Assembly: GCF_019396405.1 (NCBI RefSeq)
Contig: NZ_JAHKRL010000363.1
Location: forward strand, 1 to 48,328
Direction of reading: 5' to 3'
Length of the DNA stretch: 48,328 nt
From: Nonomuraea rhizosphaerae
GTDB lineage: Bacteria; Actinomycetota; Actinomycetes; Streptosporangiales; Streptosporangiaceae
Part shown: positions 25,751 through 34,705 of the stretch, piece after piece
How positions within the stretch are numbered: position 1 is the stretch's first letter
Layout of the letters: every line of letters begins with the position of its first letter
Position numbers and translations under genes: made by a program
The notes under the pieces: model-generated
What the model saw: the letters and a program-made list of their open reading frames with translations, nothing else
What the model was told of the DNA's origin: nothing
Databases searched by the model: none

Positions 25751-27201
25751 ACATCTGGTTCCTGACCGGCAGCCAGGGGCTGTACGGCGAGGACACGCTG
25801 CGCCAGGTCGCCGAGCAGTCGCAGCGGATCGCCGCGCAGCTCCCGATGCCCGTCGAGTGGAAGCCCGTGCTCACCGACGCGGCCGCGATCAGAAGGGTGA
25901 TGCTGGAGGCCAACGCCGACGACTCGTGCGGCGGCGTGATCGCCTGGATGCACACCTTCTCCCCGGCCAAGATGTGGATCGCCGGCCTGGACGCGCTGCG
26001 CAAGCCGCTGCTGCACCTGCACACGCAGGCCGACGTGGAGCTGCCGTGGAGCTCCATCGACATGGACTTCATGAACCTCAACCAGGCCGCCCACGGCGAC
26101 CGCGAGTTCGGCCACGTGCAGACCCGGCTCGGGGTGCCGCGCAAGACCGTGGCCGGGCACGTCAGCGACCCGTACGTGGCCGAGCGCGTCCTGTCCTGGA
26201 CGCGGGCCGCCGCCGGCCTGGCCGAGGTGCGCACGCTGCGGCTGGCCCGGTTCGGCGACAACATGCGCGACGTGGCCGTCACCGAGGGCGACAAGGTCGA
26301 GGCGCAGCTGCGCTTCGGCGTCTCGGTCAACACGTACGGCGTGAACGAGCTGGTCGAGGCCGTGGACGCGGCCTCGGAAGGCGACGTGACAGCGCTGGTC
26401 AAGGAGTACGCCGAACAGTACCGGGTGGCCCCCGAGCTGCTCGGCGAGCGCAACGAGTCGCTGCGCTACGCCGCCAGGATCGAGCTGGGGCTGCGCGGCT
26501 TCCTGGAGGCCGGCGGCTTCAAGGCGTTCACCACGAACTTCGAGGACCTCGGCGGCCTGCGCCAGCTCCCCGGCCTGGCCGTGCAGCGCCTCATGGCCGA
26601 CGGGTACGGCTTCGGCGGCGAGGGCGACTGGAAGACCTCGGTGCTGCTGCGCACGCTCAAGGCCATGAAACCGGGCGGCACGTCGTTCATGGAGGACTAC
26701 ACCTACCACCTGACGCCCGGCGAGGAGCTCATCCTCGGCGCGCACATGCTGGAGGTGTGCCCGTCGATCGCCGCCGGCACCCCGTCGTGCGAGATCCACC
26801 CGCTCAGCATCGGCGGGCGGGAGGACCCGGTGCGGCTGGTGTTCGACGCCGCGCCGGGGCCGGGCATCACGATCGGGCTGGCCGACATGGGGGACCGGTT
26901 CCGGCTCGTCGCCAACGAGATCGACGTCGTGCCGCCGCCGCACCCGCTGCCCGCCCTGCCGGTCGCCCGCGCGGTCTGGCGGCCCCGGCCGAACCTGCGC
27001 ACCTCCGCCGAGGCCTGGCTGACGGCGGGCGCGCCGCACCACACCGTGCTGTCCACGGTCGTGGGGGTGGAGGAGCTGACCGACCTGGCCGACATGCTCG
27101 GGGTGGAGCTGCTGGTCATCGACGCCGACACGACGCCCAGGTCGTTCGCGAAGGAGCTGCGCTGGAACCAGGCGTACTACCGGCTGGCCCAGGGCCTGTG
27201 A
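25747..27201 (+). CDS. araA: L-arabinose isomerase
   Basis: A 484-residue AraA, which converts L-arabinose to L-ribulose with a Mn2+ ion. Family segments include [38 protein letters not shown] and [15 protein letters not shown]; metal ligand regions [11 protein letters not shown] and [10 protein letters not shown] are intact. The start is TTG, supported by GAGGAG 6 nt upstream and the usual N-terminus; it overlaps the araD stop (TTGA). Last gene of the arabinose operon. Confidence 0.96.
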   Translation: MNIWFLTGSQGLYGEDTLRQVAEQSQRIAAQLPMPVEWKPVLTDAAAIRRVMLEANADDSCGGVIAWMHTFSPAKMWIAGLDALRKPLLHLHTQADVELPWSSIDMDFMNLNQAAHGDREFGHVQTRLGVPRKTVAGHVSDPYVAERVLSWTRAAAGLAEVRTLRLARFGDNMRDVAVTEGDKVEAQLRFGVSVNTYGVNELVEAVDAASEGDVTALVKEYAEQYRVAPELLGERNESLRYAARIELGLRGFLEAGGFKAFTTNFEDLGGLRQLPGLAVQRLMADGYGFGGEGDWKTSVLLRTLKAMKPGGTSFMEDYTYHLTPGEELILGAHMLEVCPSIAAGTPSCEIHPLSIGGREDPVRLVFDAAPGPGITIGLADMGDRFRLVANEIDVVPPPHPLPALPVARAVWRPRPNLRTSAEAWLTAGAPHHTVLSTVVGVEELTDLADMLGVELLVIDADTTPRSFAKELRWNQAYYRLAQGL

Positions 27202-27207
27202 CGCGGT

Positions 27208-27240
27208 GATCTTGCCGGTGGGGTGCCCACCGGCAAGATC
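27208..27240. terminator. Strong terminator after araA
   Basis: GATCTTGCCGGTGGG and CCCACCGGCAAGATC form a perfect 15-bp stem with a 3-nt loop, extendable by further G-C and G-U pairs to about 20 bp. It lies 6 nt after araA and 29 nt before the end of the convergent hydrolase gene, so it can serve both. Confidence 0.88.
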
Positions 27241-27269
27241 GCCGTTGCCTGTAGTTCGGCGGTCGGTGG

Positions 27270-28349
27270 TCAGCGGGTCCTGGCGACCTCGGCCGCCACG
27301 GCGCGGAAGGCCGTCAGGGCCTCCTGCTGGTCCGGGCGCCCGCCGGAGGTGACCGACTTGACGATCACCACGTCGTGCTTGGGCGAGACGTAGATGTACT
27401 GGCCGCCGAACCCGGCCGCCATGAAGTCCCCGCCGCTGCCGCCCAGCCACCAGTGCAGGCCGTAGCCGGGGTTGGCCGGGGACGGCTGGAGCGACGCCTT
27501 CACCCAGGACGCCGGGACGACCTGGCGTCCGCCGGCCTTGCCGCCGCGCAGGTACAGCAGCCCGAAGCGGGCGAAGTCACGGTCGGTGGCGTAGTAGCAG
27601 CAGTACCCGAGGCTGTCGCCGCGCGAGTCGTGGCCGACGGTCGCCCAGGACTCCATCCCGGCCGGCCGCCAGATCTTCCGCTCCACGTACCGGTGGTACG
27701 GCACGCCCGTCGCCTTGGTGAGCAGCCGGGCCAGGACGAAGGAGTTCATGCTCGTGTACTCGAACCTGCTGCCGGGCTCCCACCCGCGCACCTGACGGGC
27801 GGCCAGCTTCCTGACCGAGGCGCCCTTGTTGACCGCGGCCTGCAGGCGCGGCGCGTCCGTCAGCTCGTCCCACTCGATGCCGGACGACATGCGCAGCAGC
27901 TCGCGGACGGTCACCTTCGCGTAGCCGGAGCGGGCCAGCTCGGGCAGGTACTTGTCCACCCGGTCGTCGACCGAGCCGATCCGCTTCTCGGCCAGCGCGA
28001 TCCCGACGGCGGCCGAGGTGAACGACTTGGCCATCGACCAGGACTGGAACCGGGTGTCGCGGGTCGCGTCCCGGTACCGCTCCAGGACGACGTCCTGGCC
28101 GTCCAGGACCACGAAGCCGTTGGTCCTCGTGCGGGACAGGAAGTCGTTCAGGGTGTGCTCCTGGCCCTGGTAAGTGTAGGTCACCGTGAGCTTCCTGGGC
28201 GCGGTGCGTAGTTTGACCGGATGTGCCGACGGTCGCAGCACGTCGGCGCGCTCGGCCTTCGACACGGGGCTGGCGGCGGCTGAGGTGGCAGGCGCGCCGG
28301 TCAGGACTGCTAGCAGCGTGATGGGTAGCACATAACGGGCGATGTGCAT
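27270..28349 (-). CDS. Exported serine hydrolase (NylB / class C beta-lactamase-like)
   Basis: A 359-residue protein with a signal peptide (residues 1-27) and a beta-lactamase-related serine hydrolase fold. The catalytic Ser105-x-x-Lys108 lies in QSWSMAKSFTSA, Tyr198 in FEYTSMNSF, and the C-terminal strand is AAGFGGQYIYVSP. The pattern WSMAKSFTSAAVGIA resembles 6-aminohexanoate-dimer hydrolase relatives, but the substrate is unknown. The ATG has GGAGGAG 7 nt upstream; the much longer frame that runs on upstream is antisense to the histidine kinase gene and is not used. Fourth gene in the row after the two-component system. Confidence 0.88.
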   Translation of the reverse strand: MHIARYVLPITLLAVLTGAPATSAAASPVSKAERADVLRPSAHPVKLRTAPRKLTVTYTYQGQEHTLNDFLSRTRTNGFVVLDGQDVVLERYRDATRDTRFQSWSMAKSFTSAAVGIALAEKRIGSVDDRVDKYLPELARSGYAKVTVRELLRMSSGIEWDELTDAPRLQAAVNKGASVRKLAARQVRGWEPGSRFEYTSMNSFVLARLLTKATGVPYHRYVERKIWRPAGMESWATVGHDSRGDSLGYCCYYATDRDFARFGLLYLRGGKAGGRQVVPASWVKASLQPSPANPGYGLHWWLGGSGGDFMAAGFGGQYIYVSPKHDVVIVKSVTSGGRPDQQEALTAFRAVAAEVARTR

Positions 28350-28410
28350 CTTTTCTCTCCTCCGAAGGGTGAGTGCTCCGGGCGGAATGGTGGCGCGTCT
28401 TCTTGGCATC

Positions 28411-28474
28411 TTTCTGGCAGAGCTTGTGGCGGGGCCTTCTGGCGGTGCTTCATGGCAGGGCTTTCTGGCAGGGC
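28411..28474. repeat. 25/26-bp degenerate tandem repeat in a spacer
   Basis: Units beginning TTTCTGGCAGAGCTTGTGGC (28411-28435), CTTCTGGCGGTGCTTCATGG (28436-28461) and TTTCTGGCAGGGC (from 28462) give about two and a half copies. They lie between the histidine kinase stop and the hydrolase start. Confidence 0.7.
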
Positions 28475-28477
28475 GGG

Positions 28478-29977
28478 TTACTCCAGCCAGGACCGTGCGA
28501 TCTCCGCCGGACCGGTTCTTCTGGGAAGGCGCACCTCGGCGCGCGTGCCGGGCCCGTCGAGCGGGACGCCCAGCGTGGCGCCGCCGCCGTGGAGCGTCGC
28601 CTGCTGCCGTACCAGCGTGAGCCCGAGCCCCGAGCCGGGGCTGCCGGAGCGGCGGCGGAAGCGGCCGAACATCGCCTCCCGGTCCTCCGGCGGCACCCCG
28701 GGACCGTCGTCCTGGACGGCCAGGACGACCGCCTCCTCCCCGGTCTCCACCGTCACGGTGATCGCGGCGGAGCCGTGCACGGCCGCGTTGTCGAGCAGGT
28801 TGTCGGCGATCATCCGCAGCCCCTCGGCCCAGCCGCGCACCCGCGCGCCGTCCGCGAGCCCGGTGGTGATCGTGGCCTTCGGGTGGCGGCGGCGGGCGTC
28901 CTCCACCGCGTCGTTGACGATCTCCGCCACGTCGGCCTCGGTGAACGCGGCCGGGTCGATCAGCTCCCCGCGTGCCAGGCAGCGCAGCATCGTGATCAGG
29001 CGCTGGATGCGGCCGTGCTCGGCGAGCAGGTCGGCGATGATCTCGGCGCGCTCGGCGGGGTCCAGGCCGGGGTGGTCGAGGAGGGACAGGTTCGGGCCCA
29101 TGCTGGTCAGCGGGGTGCGCAGCTCGTGGGCGGCGGTGGCGGCGAAGGCGCGCGCCGTCTCCAGGGCCTCGCCGGTGCGGGCGACGGCCGCGTCCCGGCG
29201 GTCCAGGAGGTCGTTCAGCAGCCGGGCCAGCTCGTCGATCTCGGCCACACCGGCCGTCGTGGTCAGGCGCGTCTCCGTACGGGGGAGGGGATCGGCAGTG
29301 CGGGCGGCGCCTGTGCGGTCGGGGGGATCGGCGGTGCGGGCGGCGCCTGTGCGGGCGCGGGGATCGCTTGTGCGGGCGGGGGCGTCGTCGGCGCGGGCGG
29401 TCGCGCCGATCGTACGGGCCTGCCGGCCGAGCCGTGACAGCGGTCGCACCGCGAACGCGCCCAGCGCCAGCCCCGCCACCACGCCGACGCCCGCCGCCGC
29501 CACCGTGACCGGCACCAGCCGCTGGGCCAGCGCCGCGATCTGGTCGCCGAGGCGCTCCTCCGGCTCGAACAGGATCAGCCGCGCGTCCCCCTGCCACCCC
29601 ACGGCCCCGGCCACGAACCGCCAGCGCCGCTCGCCCTCGACGTGGTCGCCAGGACCGTCCCCGGCCGGCGGCGTCCCCGGCACGTCGCCGATGACCAGCA
29701 GCTTCGTCCCCTTCAGCACGACGCACGCGCCGCCCGAACCGGCGGCGGTGACCAGGCGCTGCTGCAGGAAGTCGGGCGGGATGGCGGGCAGCACGCGCGC
29801 CCGCCACGTGTACGACGCCGCCACCGGGGTCAGCGCCCGCAGCCGCGCGGCCAGCCGGTCGTCACGCTCGGCCCGCAGGTCCTGCGACACCAGCGCCAGC
29901 ACCACCAGCCCGGCCAGCGCGACCAGCAGCGGGACGGCGACGGCCAGGCAGAGCGCGAACCGCGTGGACAGCTTCAC
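28478..29977 (-). CDS. Two-component sensor histidine kinase
   Basis: A 499-residue membrane sensor: helix 1 (about 8-30), an extracytoplasmic domain of about 130 residues, helix 2 (about 165-190), a HAMP-like linker, then the kinase core. The phosphorylated His284 is in TAAHELRTPLTSM, the N box is MIADNLLDNAAVHG, and the G boxes are DDGPGVP and GSGLGLTLVRQ. The linker between helix 2 and the dimerisation domain is lengthened by a 12-residue repeat (ARTGAARTADPP type). The start is GTG. It follows the response regulator by 25 bp. The signal sensed is unknown. Confidence 0.92.
   Translation of the reverse strand: MKLSTRFALCLAVAVPLLVALAGLVVLALVSQDLRAERDDRLAARLRALTPVAASYTWRARVLPAIPPDFLQQRLVTAAGSGGACVVLKGTKLLVIGDVPGTPPAGDGPGDHVEGERRWRFVAGAVGWQGDARLILFEPEERLGDQIAALAQRLVPVTVAAAGVGVVAGLALGAFAVRPLSRLGRQARTIGATARADDAPARTSDPRARTGAARTADPPDRTGAARTADPLPRTETRLTTTAGVAEIDELARLLNDLLDRRDAAVARTGEALETARAFAATAAHELRTPLTSMGPNLSLLDHPGLDPAERAEIIADLLAEHGRIQRLITMLRCLARGELIDPAAFTEADVAEIVNDAVEDARRRHPKATITTGLADGARVRGWAEGLRMIADNLLDNAAVHGSAAITVTVETGEEAVVLAVQDDGPGVPPEDREAMFGRFRRRSGSPGSGLGLTLVRQQATLHGGGATLGVPLDGPGTRAEVRLPRRTGPAEIARSWLE
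29291..29398. repeat. 36-bp in-frame repeat in the kinase linker
   Basis: Three units with period 36 bp, each opening with ATCGGC or ATCGCT and containing TGCGGGCG. They encode Arg-Thr-Ala-Asp-Pro-rich 12-residue repeats between the HAMP region and the dimerisation helix. Confidence 0.75.
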
Positions 29978-30002
29978 GGCGGGGGGTCCCGCAGCGCGAG
30001 GT

Positions 30003-30704
30003 TCATGGCCGCGAACCCCCGGGCTCCCGCAGCACGAAGCCGACGCCGCGTACCGTGTGCAGCATGCGCGGCTCGCCGTCCGCCTCCAGCTTGCGCCGCA
30101 GGTAGCCGACGAACGTGTCCACCGCGTTGCCGGTCACCTCGAAGTCGTAGCCCCACACCCGCTCCAGCAGCACCGAGCGGGACAGCACGATGCCGGAGTT
30201 ACGCGCCAGCACCTCCAGCAGGTCGAACTCGCGCCGCGTCACCACCACCTCCCGCCCCCGCAACGTGACCCGGCGCGCGTCCGGATCGACGGCCAGCGGC
30301 CCCACCCGCACCGCCGCGCCGGGTGCGCGTCCGGCCCGGCGCAACAGGGCGCGCAGGCGCAGCACCAGCTCGCCCAGGTCGAACGGCTTGACCACGTAGT
30401 CGTCGGCGCCCGCCGCCAGCCCGGCCCTGCGGTCGGCCACCTCGTCCATGGCCGACAGCATCAGCACCGGAACCTCCGACCCGGCCTCCCGTAACCTGCC
30501 GCACACCTCGATGCCCGACATCTCCGGCATGGACACGTCGAGGATGATCGCGTCAGGCCCCTCGCCCGCCCGTTCCAGCGCCTGCCGCCCCGAGCCGGCG
30601 GTGTCCACGGCGAACCCCTCCAGCCGCAGCCCGCGCCGCAGCGAGCGCAGGATGGCCCGGTCGTCGTCCACGGCCAGGATCCGGTACGCGGTCGTCGCGG
30701 TCAT
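30003..30704 (-). CDS. OmpR-family response regulator
   Basis: A 233-residue regulator. Receiver domain: acidic pocket AVDDDRA, phospho-acceptor Asp56 in IILDVSMPEMSG and conserved Lys in VVKPFDLGEL. The C-terminal winged helix (from about residue 135) has TRREFDLLEVLARNSG and the recognition helix VDTFVGYLRRKLE. Pairs with the histidine kinase that follows. Targets are unknown; the neighbouring hydrolase is one candidate. Confidence 0.94.
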   Translation of the reverse strand: MTATTAYRILAVDDDRAILRSLRRGLRLEGFAVDTAGSGRQALERAGEGPDAIILDVSMPEMSGIEVCGRLREAGSEVPVLMLSAMDEVADRRAGLAAGADDYVVKPFDLGELVLRLRALLRRAGRAPGAAVRVGPLAVDPDARRVTLRGREVVVTRREFDLLEVLARNSGIVLSRSVLLERVWGYDFEVTGNAVDTFVGYLRRKLEADGEPRMLHTVRGVGFVLREPGGSRP

Positions 30705-30713
30705 CGCCGCCGC

Positions 30714-31082
30714 TCAGTCCTCCTCCTCGGGCTTCTTCGGGGCGTTCCTGCGCTGCTCCTCGGCCCGCTCGCGCAGGCGGCGCAGGAACTCCTCGTCGTC
30801 GTCCGGGTTCGACGGCACGGCGGGACCCGGCCGGTCCTGCCCGGGGCCCGGCCGGTCGAACGCCGGGTACGAGCCGCCGCCCGCCTGCCGGGGCACCCGC
30901 TGCGGCCGGCCCGCGATCAGCCAGACGACCGATCCCACCAGGGGGAACAGCAGCACGATGACGATCCACACGATCTTCGGCAGGTTGCGGCACATCTCGT
31001 CCGGCGTGGTGATCGCATCGAACAGGCAGTACAGCCACAGCACGAGCGTGGCCAGGCCGAAAGCTTCGGACAGGTAGAGCAC
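30714..31082 (-). CDS. PLDc_N domain membrane protein
   Basis: A 122-residue protein with two membrane helices (LATLVLWLYCLF and KIVWIVIVLLFPLVGSVVW) around the PLDc_N motif, ending in GRP, and a charged, Arg/Glu-rich cytoplasmic tail. PLDc_N proteins are common small actinobacterial membrane proteins of unknown function. The GTG start has GAGGAG 6 nt upstream. Its stop lies 9 bp before the response regulator, so the three may form one operon. Confidence 0.82.
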   Translation of the reverse strand: MLYLSEAFGLATLVLWLYCLFDAITTPDEMCRNLPKIVWIVIVLLFPLVGSVVWLIAGRPQRVPRQAGGGSYPAFDRPGPGQDRPGPAVPSNPDDDEEFLRRLRERAEEQRRNAPKKPEEED

Positions 31083-31166
31083 GATGATCTCCTCGATGGC
31101 CGAACCGATGGCCGAAACCAGCCGCCCGCACGCGGGCGCTGACAAATCGTATGGCAGGGTGGCACG

Positions 31167-32372
31167 GTGACGCTGACCAACTGGGCGGGGAACATCACGT
31201 TCCGCGCGCTGACCGTTCACCATCCCTCCACGCTCGACGAACTCCAGCACCTGGTCGCCGATTCGGCCGCCATCAGGGCGCTGGGCAGCGGCCACTCGTT
31301 CAACGACGTCGCCGACGGCCCAGGTGACCTGGTCACCCTGGACCGCCTCCCGTACCCGATCGAGATCGACAAGGACGCGGCCCGCGTGCGCGTCGGGGCG
31401 CGCACCACGTACGCGGAGCTGGCGCCCGTGCTGCACGCGAACGGGTTCGCGCTGGAGAACATGGCGTCGCTGCCGCACATCTCGGTCGCTGGCTCGGTCG
31501 CGACCGGCACGCACGGCTCGGGCGTCGCCAACCAGAGCCTGTCCTCGGCCGTGTCCGCGCTGGAGCTGGTCACCGCCGACGGCTCCGTGGTCGCGCTCGA
31601 ACGCGACGACGACGACTTCCCCGGCGCCGTCGTGGCGCTCGGCGCGCTCGGCGTGGTCACCTCGGTCACGCTCGACCTGGTGCCCGCCTTCGAGCTGCGC
31701 CAGTACGTACGTGAGGGCCTGCCCGAGGACTTCGACTTCGAGGCCGTCATGTCGGACGGGTACAGCGTCAGCCTGTTCACCGACTGGCGGGACACCGCCA
31801 ACGTGTGGATCAAGCGCCGCACCGAGCTGCCTGCCGGGGACTGGCACGGGACCCGCGCCGCCGACGGGCCGCGCCACCCGGTGCCGGGCATGCCGCCCGG
31901 AAGCTGCACCGAGCAGCTCGGCGTCCCCGGCCCCTGGTACGACCGGCTGCCGCACTTCCGCGCCGACTCGCCGCCGAGCAGCGCGGGCGACGAACTGCAG
32001 ACCGAGTTCCTGCTGCCCAGGCAGCACGCCACCGAGGCGATCCGCTCGCTGCGGGGCATCGCGGACCGCATCCGGCCGGTGCTGCAGATCTCCGAGGTCC
32101 GCACGATCGCGGCCGACGAGCTGTGGCTGAGCCCCTACCGCGGTCGCGACACCGTCGGCATCCACTTCACCTGGAAGAAGGACTGGGCCGGGGTGCTGCC
32201 GGTGATCGGGCTGGTGGAGGAGCGGCTGGCGGAGTTCGAGCCACGGCCGCACTGGGGGAAGCTGTTCACCCGGTACCCCGCCTGCCCGGAGCGCTTCTCC
32301 ACGCTGGCGCGGCGCTACGACCCGGCGGGCAAGTTCCGCAACGACTTCGTGCGCGTACTGCTGGGGGAGTAG
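31167..32372 (+). CDS. Alditol oxidase-like FAD-dependent oxidase
   Basis: A 401-residue VAO-family flavoenzyme close to alditol/xylitol oxidases (AldO): N-terminal NWAGNITF, FAD-binding RALGSGHSFNDVAD with His43, the residue that binds FAD covalently in AldO, ISVAGSVATGTHGSG, and the C-terminal PRPHWGKLF and RYDPAGKFRNDFV. AldO oxidises xylitol and sorbitol at C1 with O2, giving the aldose and H2O2. Start GTG. It diverges from the PLDc_N gene across an 84-bp gap; the LLM-class gene follows 90 bp downstream. Confidence 0.9.
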   Translation: MTLTNWAGNITFRALTVHHPSTLDELQHLVADSAAIRALGSGHSFNDVADGPGDLVTLDRLPYPIEIDKDAARVRVGARTTYAELAPVLHANGFALENMASLPHISVAGSVATGTHGSGVANQSLSSAVSALELVTADGSVVALERDDDDFPGAVVALGALGVVTSVTLDLVPAFELRQYVREGLPEDFDFEAVMSDGYSVSLFTDWRDTANVWIKRRTELPAGDWHGTRAADGPRHPVPGMPPGSCTEQLGVPGPWYDRLPHFRADSPPSSAGDELQTEFLLPRQHATEAIRSLRGIADRIRPVLQISEVRTIAADELWLSPYRGRDTVGIHFTWKKDWAGVLPVIGLVEERLAEFEPRPHWGKLFTRYPACPERFSTLARRYDPAGKFRNDFVRVLLGE

Positions 32373-32462
32373 GCGGGGAGCGGGCGTTTGCGCCTGGCGC
32401 GGTATCGGATCACCGGTCTCGCGGACGATGTACCGGGGGCGCGGGTGGCCGATCGTGGGAGC

Positions 32463-33314
32463 ATGCGTACGCATCCGTTCAGATTCGGCGTGGTGGCCGG
32501 TCATGACCTCCATCCCGACGCGTGGGGCGAGCTGGGGCGCCGCGTGGAGGGGCTCGGCTTCGACACGCTGCTGGTGCCGGGGCCGGCGGGGCCGCTCGGG
32601 GCGTCCGGCATTCCGGATGTGGCGTCTTCAGGGACGGTGTCCGCGTCCGGGGCGGTGGCGTCGTTCGGCGGCTTGGGGGCCGTCGCCGCCGCGACCACCA
32701 CGCTGCGCGTCGGCACGTACGTCGTGGACGCCCCGTCCTGGACGCCGGAGCGCGTCGCGCGTGCGGCGGCCGGGCTGTGCGCGCTCAGCGGCGGCCGGTT
32801 CGAGCTGGGCCTGGGCGCCGCCCCGCCCACGACCGTCGACACCCCCGCCGACCGGCCCACGACCGCTGACCAGCCCACGACCGGCGACACACCTGCCGAC
32901 CAGCTCAAACGCCTGACCAGGACGGTCGACGCCGTACGCGCCCTGCCCGGCGCCGACGGCGTGCCCGTCCTCATCGCGGTGTCGTGCAGCGGCCTGCTCA
33001 AGGTGGCCGCCGAGAAGGCCGACACGGTGGCGCTCCAGGTGCCGCCGTGGTGCCCGGAGGAGCGGGTGGCGGCCATGCTGGACGAGCTGTACGAACTGGC
33101 CGGCGACCGCTACGACCGCCTGGAGCTGCACCTGTCCCTGGCCGCGGTGGGCGCGAGTCCGTACCAGGGCGCCGGAGTCCTCACCGGGACCGTGGACCAG
33201 ATGGCCGGCGTCCTGCTGGAGCGCAGGGACAAGCTCGGCATCTCGTACGTGTCGGTGAACGCCCAGGCCATGGAGAACTTCGCCCCGGTCGTGGCGATGC
33301 TCAGCGGTACCTGA
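32463..33314 (+). CDS. LLM-class (F420-dependent type) oxidoreductase
   Basis: A 283-residue luciferase-like TIM barrel protein. Recognisable parts are FRFGVVAGHDLHPDAWGEL at the N-terminus, TTTLRVGTYVVDAP, LSGGRFELGLGA and the C-terminal TGTVDQMAGVLLERRDKLGI. Such proteins usually use F420, sometimes FMN; cofactor and substrate are not determined here. After GLGAAP a repeat of Thr-Thr-Asp-Pro-Ala-Asp units replaces the usual loop. The ATG was chosen because the conserved strand FRFGVV follows at once. Confidence 0.82.
   Translation: MRTHPFRFGVVAGHDLHPDAWGELGRRVEGLGFDTLLVPGPAGPLGASGIPDVASSGTVSASGAVASFGGLGAVAAATTTLRVGTYVVDAPSWTPERVARAAAGLCALSGGRFELGLGAAPPTTVDTPADRPTTADQPTTGDTPADQLKRLTRTVDAVRALPGADGVPVLIAVSCSGLLKVAAEKADTVALQVPPWCPEERVAAMLDELYELAGDRYDRLELHLSLAAVGASPYQGAGVLTGTVDQMAGVLLERRDKLGISYVSVNAQAMENFAPVVAMLSGT
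32829..32903. repeat. In-frame repeat in the LLM-class gene
   Basis: Three units that begin with ACGACC and end with GCCGACC or TGACCAG (30, 18 and 27 bp). They encode TTVDTPADRP, TTADQP and TTGDTPADQ. Confidence 0.75.
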
Positions 33315-33350
33315 CCGTATCTGACAGGTATGGCCGCCACGATGGTACGC

Positions 33351-33743
33351 ATGACAGCAAAGGGAACCTTCGACACCGCCGGCTGGACCCCCGACTCCCC
33401 GTACGAGGACAGCGACGGCGTCTCGTTCGGCCACGTCACCTTGAACAAGACCTTCCACGGCGACCTGACCGGCACCAGCGTGGTCCACATGCTCGTGGCC
33501 GGGACGCCGGTGGAGGACTCCCGCGCGTACGTGGCGATGGAGCGGGTCGCGGGCAGCCTGGACGGCAGGCAGGGCAGCTTCGTGCTGCAGCACTCCGCGG
33601 TGGGCGACAGGGGGGAGCAGTCGCTGCGCGTCAGCGTCGTGCCGGACTCCGCCACCGGGGAGCTGAGCGGCCTCAGGGGCGAGATGGACATCGTCATCGC
33701 CCCCGACGGCTCACACTCGTACACCTTCGACTACCGGCTCTGA
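33351..33743 (+). CDS. DUF3224 domain protein
   Basis: A 130-residue protein of the DUF3224 family, a small beta-barrel-like domain of unknown function. It starts MTAKGTFDTAGWTPD and ends with the family's SLRVSVVPDSATGELSGLRG and IVIAPDGSHSYTFDYRL. An in-frame ATG seven codons upstream is possible. The end converges on the TauD-like gene. Confidence 0.85.
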   Translation: MTAKGTFDTAGWTPDSPYEDSDGVSFGHVTLNKTFHGDLTGTSVVHMLVAGTPVEDSRAYVAMERVAGSLDGRQGSFVLQHSAVGDRGEQSLRVSVVPDSATGELSGLRGEMDIVIAPDGSHSYTFDYRL

Positions 33744-33778
33744 CTCCCCGGCCCGCCACGCCGGCCGCGGACGTGCCG

Positions 33779-34663
33779 TCACACCGTGACCGTGTCCTTC
33801 GTGCCGGCCACCGCGCGGCTCGGCCTGCCGTCCACGCCGACCGGCAGCTCGCCGGCGAGCGCGACCCGGTGCAGGCGGCGTCGTTCGCGGCCGAAGTCGT
33901 GGACGACGCGGTGCTGGGTGGCGCGGTTGTCCCACACGGCCACGTCGCCGGCCGCCCAGCGCCACCTGACGGTGTTCTCCACCTGCGTGACCTGGTCCTG
34001 GATCAGCTCCAGGACGGAGGCGGAGGCCTGCGCGGACATGCCCTGCACGTACTTGGCGCTGTAGCCGAGCAGGATCGCCCGCTCCCCGGTCTCCGGGATG
34101 ACGTGGACGACAGGGTGTTCGGTCTCGTACACCGTGGAGGTGAACGCCTTGTACCGCTCCCTCGACTGCTCCGGATCGTCGGCGTCGACCACGCGGGCGT
34201 AGTCGTACTGGTTCGTGTGCACAGCGCGTAACCGGTCGAGAAGGTCGCGCAGCTCGGCGGGCAGGTGCTCGTAGGCCGCGACGGTGCTGGCCCACAGGGT
34301 GTCGCCGCCCGCGGACGGGACGACGAGCGCCCGCAGTATCCCGGCCATCGGCGGGCGCGGGACGAACGTGACGTCGGTGTGCCAGCGGTCGACCTTCTTG
34401 CCGCCGAGGTAGTCGATGTCGAAGATGTAGGCGTTCTCGTCGTGGGCGGGCATGGTCGGGTGGGCGGTGGTCAGGTCGCCGAGCAGCCGTCCGAAGGCCA
34501 CCTGCTCACCTTCGTCGAGGTGGTCCTGGTGGCGGAAGAAGAGCACCTTGTGGCTGAGCAGGGCGCGGCGGATCTCGGCGACGACGTCGGCGGGCAGGCC
34601 GCCGCCGAGGCGGACGCCGCCGACCTCCGCGCCGATCCGGGCCGTGAGGCGGGTGATGCGCAT
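33779..34663 (-). CDS. TauD/TfdA-family Fe(II)/2-oxoglutarate dioxygenase
   Basis: A 294-residue enzyme of the taurine dioxygenase type. The facial triad is His95 and Asp97 in DRWHTDVTF and His251 in DNRATQHRVVHDF; the Arg-rich segment that follows binds 2-oxoglutarate. GAEVGGVRL at the N-terminus and LLSHKVLFFRHQ are typical. The ATG has GGAGGG 7 nt upstream. It follows the sulfotransferase-like gene by 42 bp on the same strand. With a hydrazine-type cluster next door, a tailoring hydroxylation or desaturation is one possibility; desulfonation like TauD is another, since a sulfotransferase-like gene precedes it. Substrate unknown. Confidence 0.88.
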   Translation of the reverse strand: MRITRLTARIGAEVGGVRLGGGLPADVVAEIRRALLSHKVLFFRHQDHLDEGEQVAFGRLLGDLTTAHPTMPAHDENAYIFDIDYLGGKKVDRWHTDVTFVPRPPMAGILRALVVPSAGGDTLWASTVAAYEHLPAELRDLLDRLRAVHTNQYDYARVVDADDPEQSRERYKAFTSTVYETEHPVVHVIPETGERAILLGYSAKYVQGMSAQASASVLELIQDQVTQVENTVRWRWAAGDVAVWDNRATQHRVVHDFGRERRRLHRVALAGELPVGVDGRPSRAVAGTKDTVTV

Positions 34664-34705
34664 GATGGTTCCCTCCACGTGGTGCTCCGGCCGCCGCCCG
34701 CGGGG

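Noticed and set aside
28350-29807. Extension of the serine hydrolase frame upstream to give 845 residues.
   Set aside because: The added part is Arg/Gly/Pro-rich and overlaps the histidine kinase in another frame; the ATG at 28349 has a strong ribosome binding site and signal peptide.
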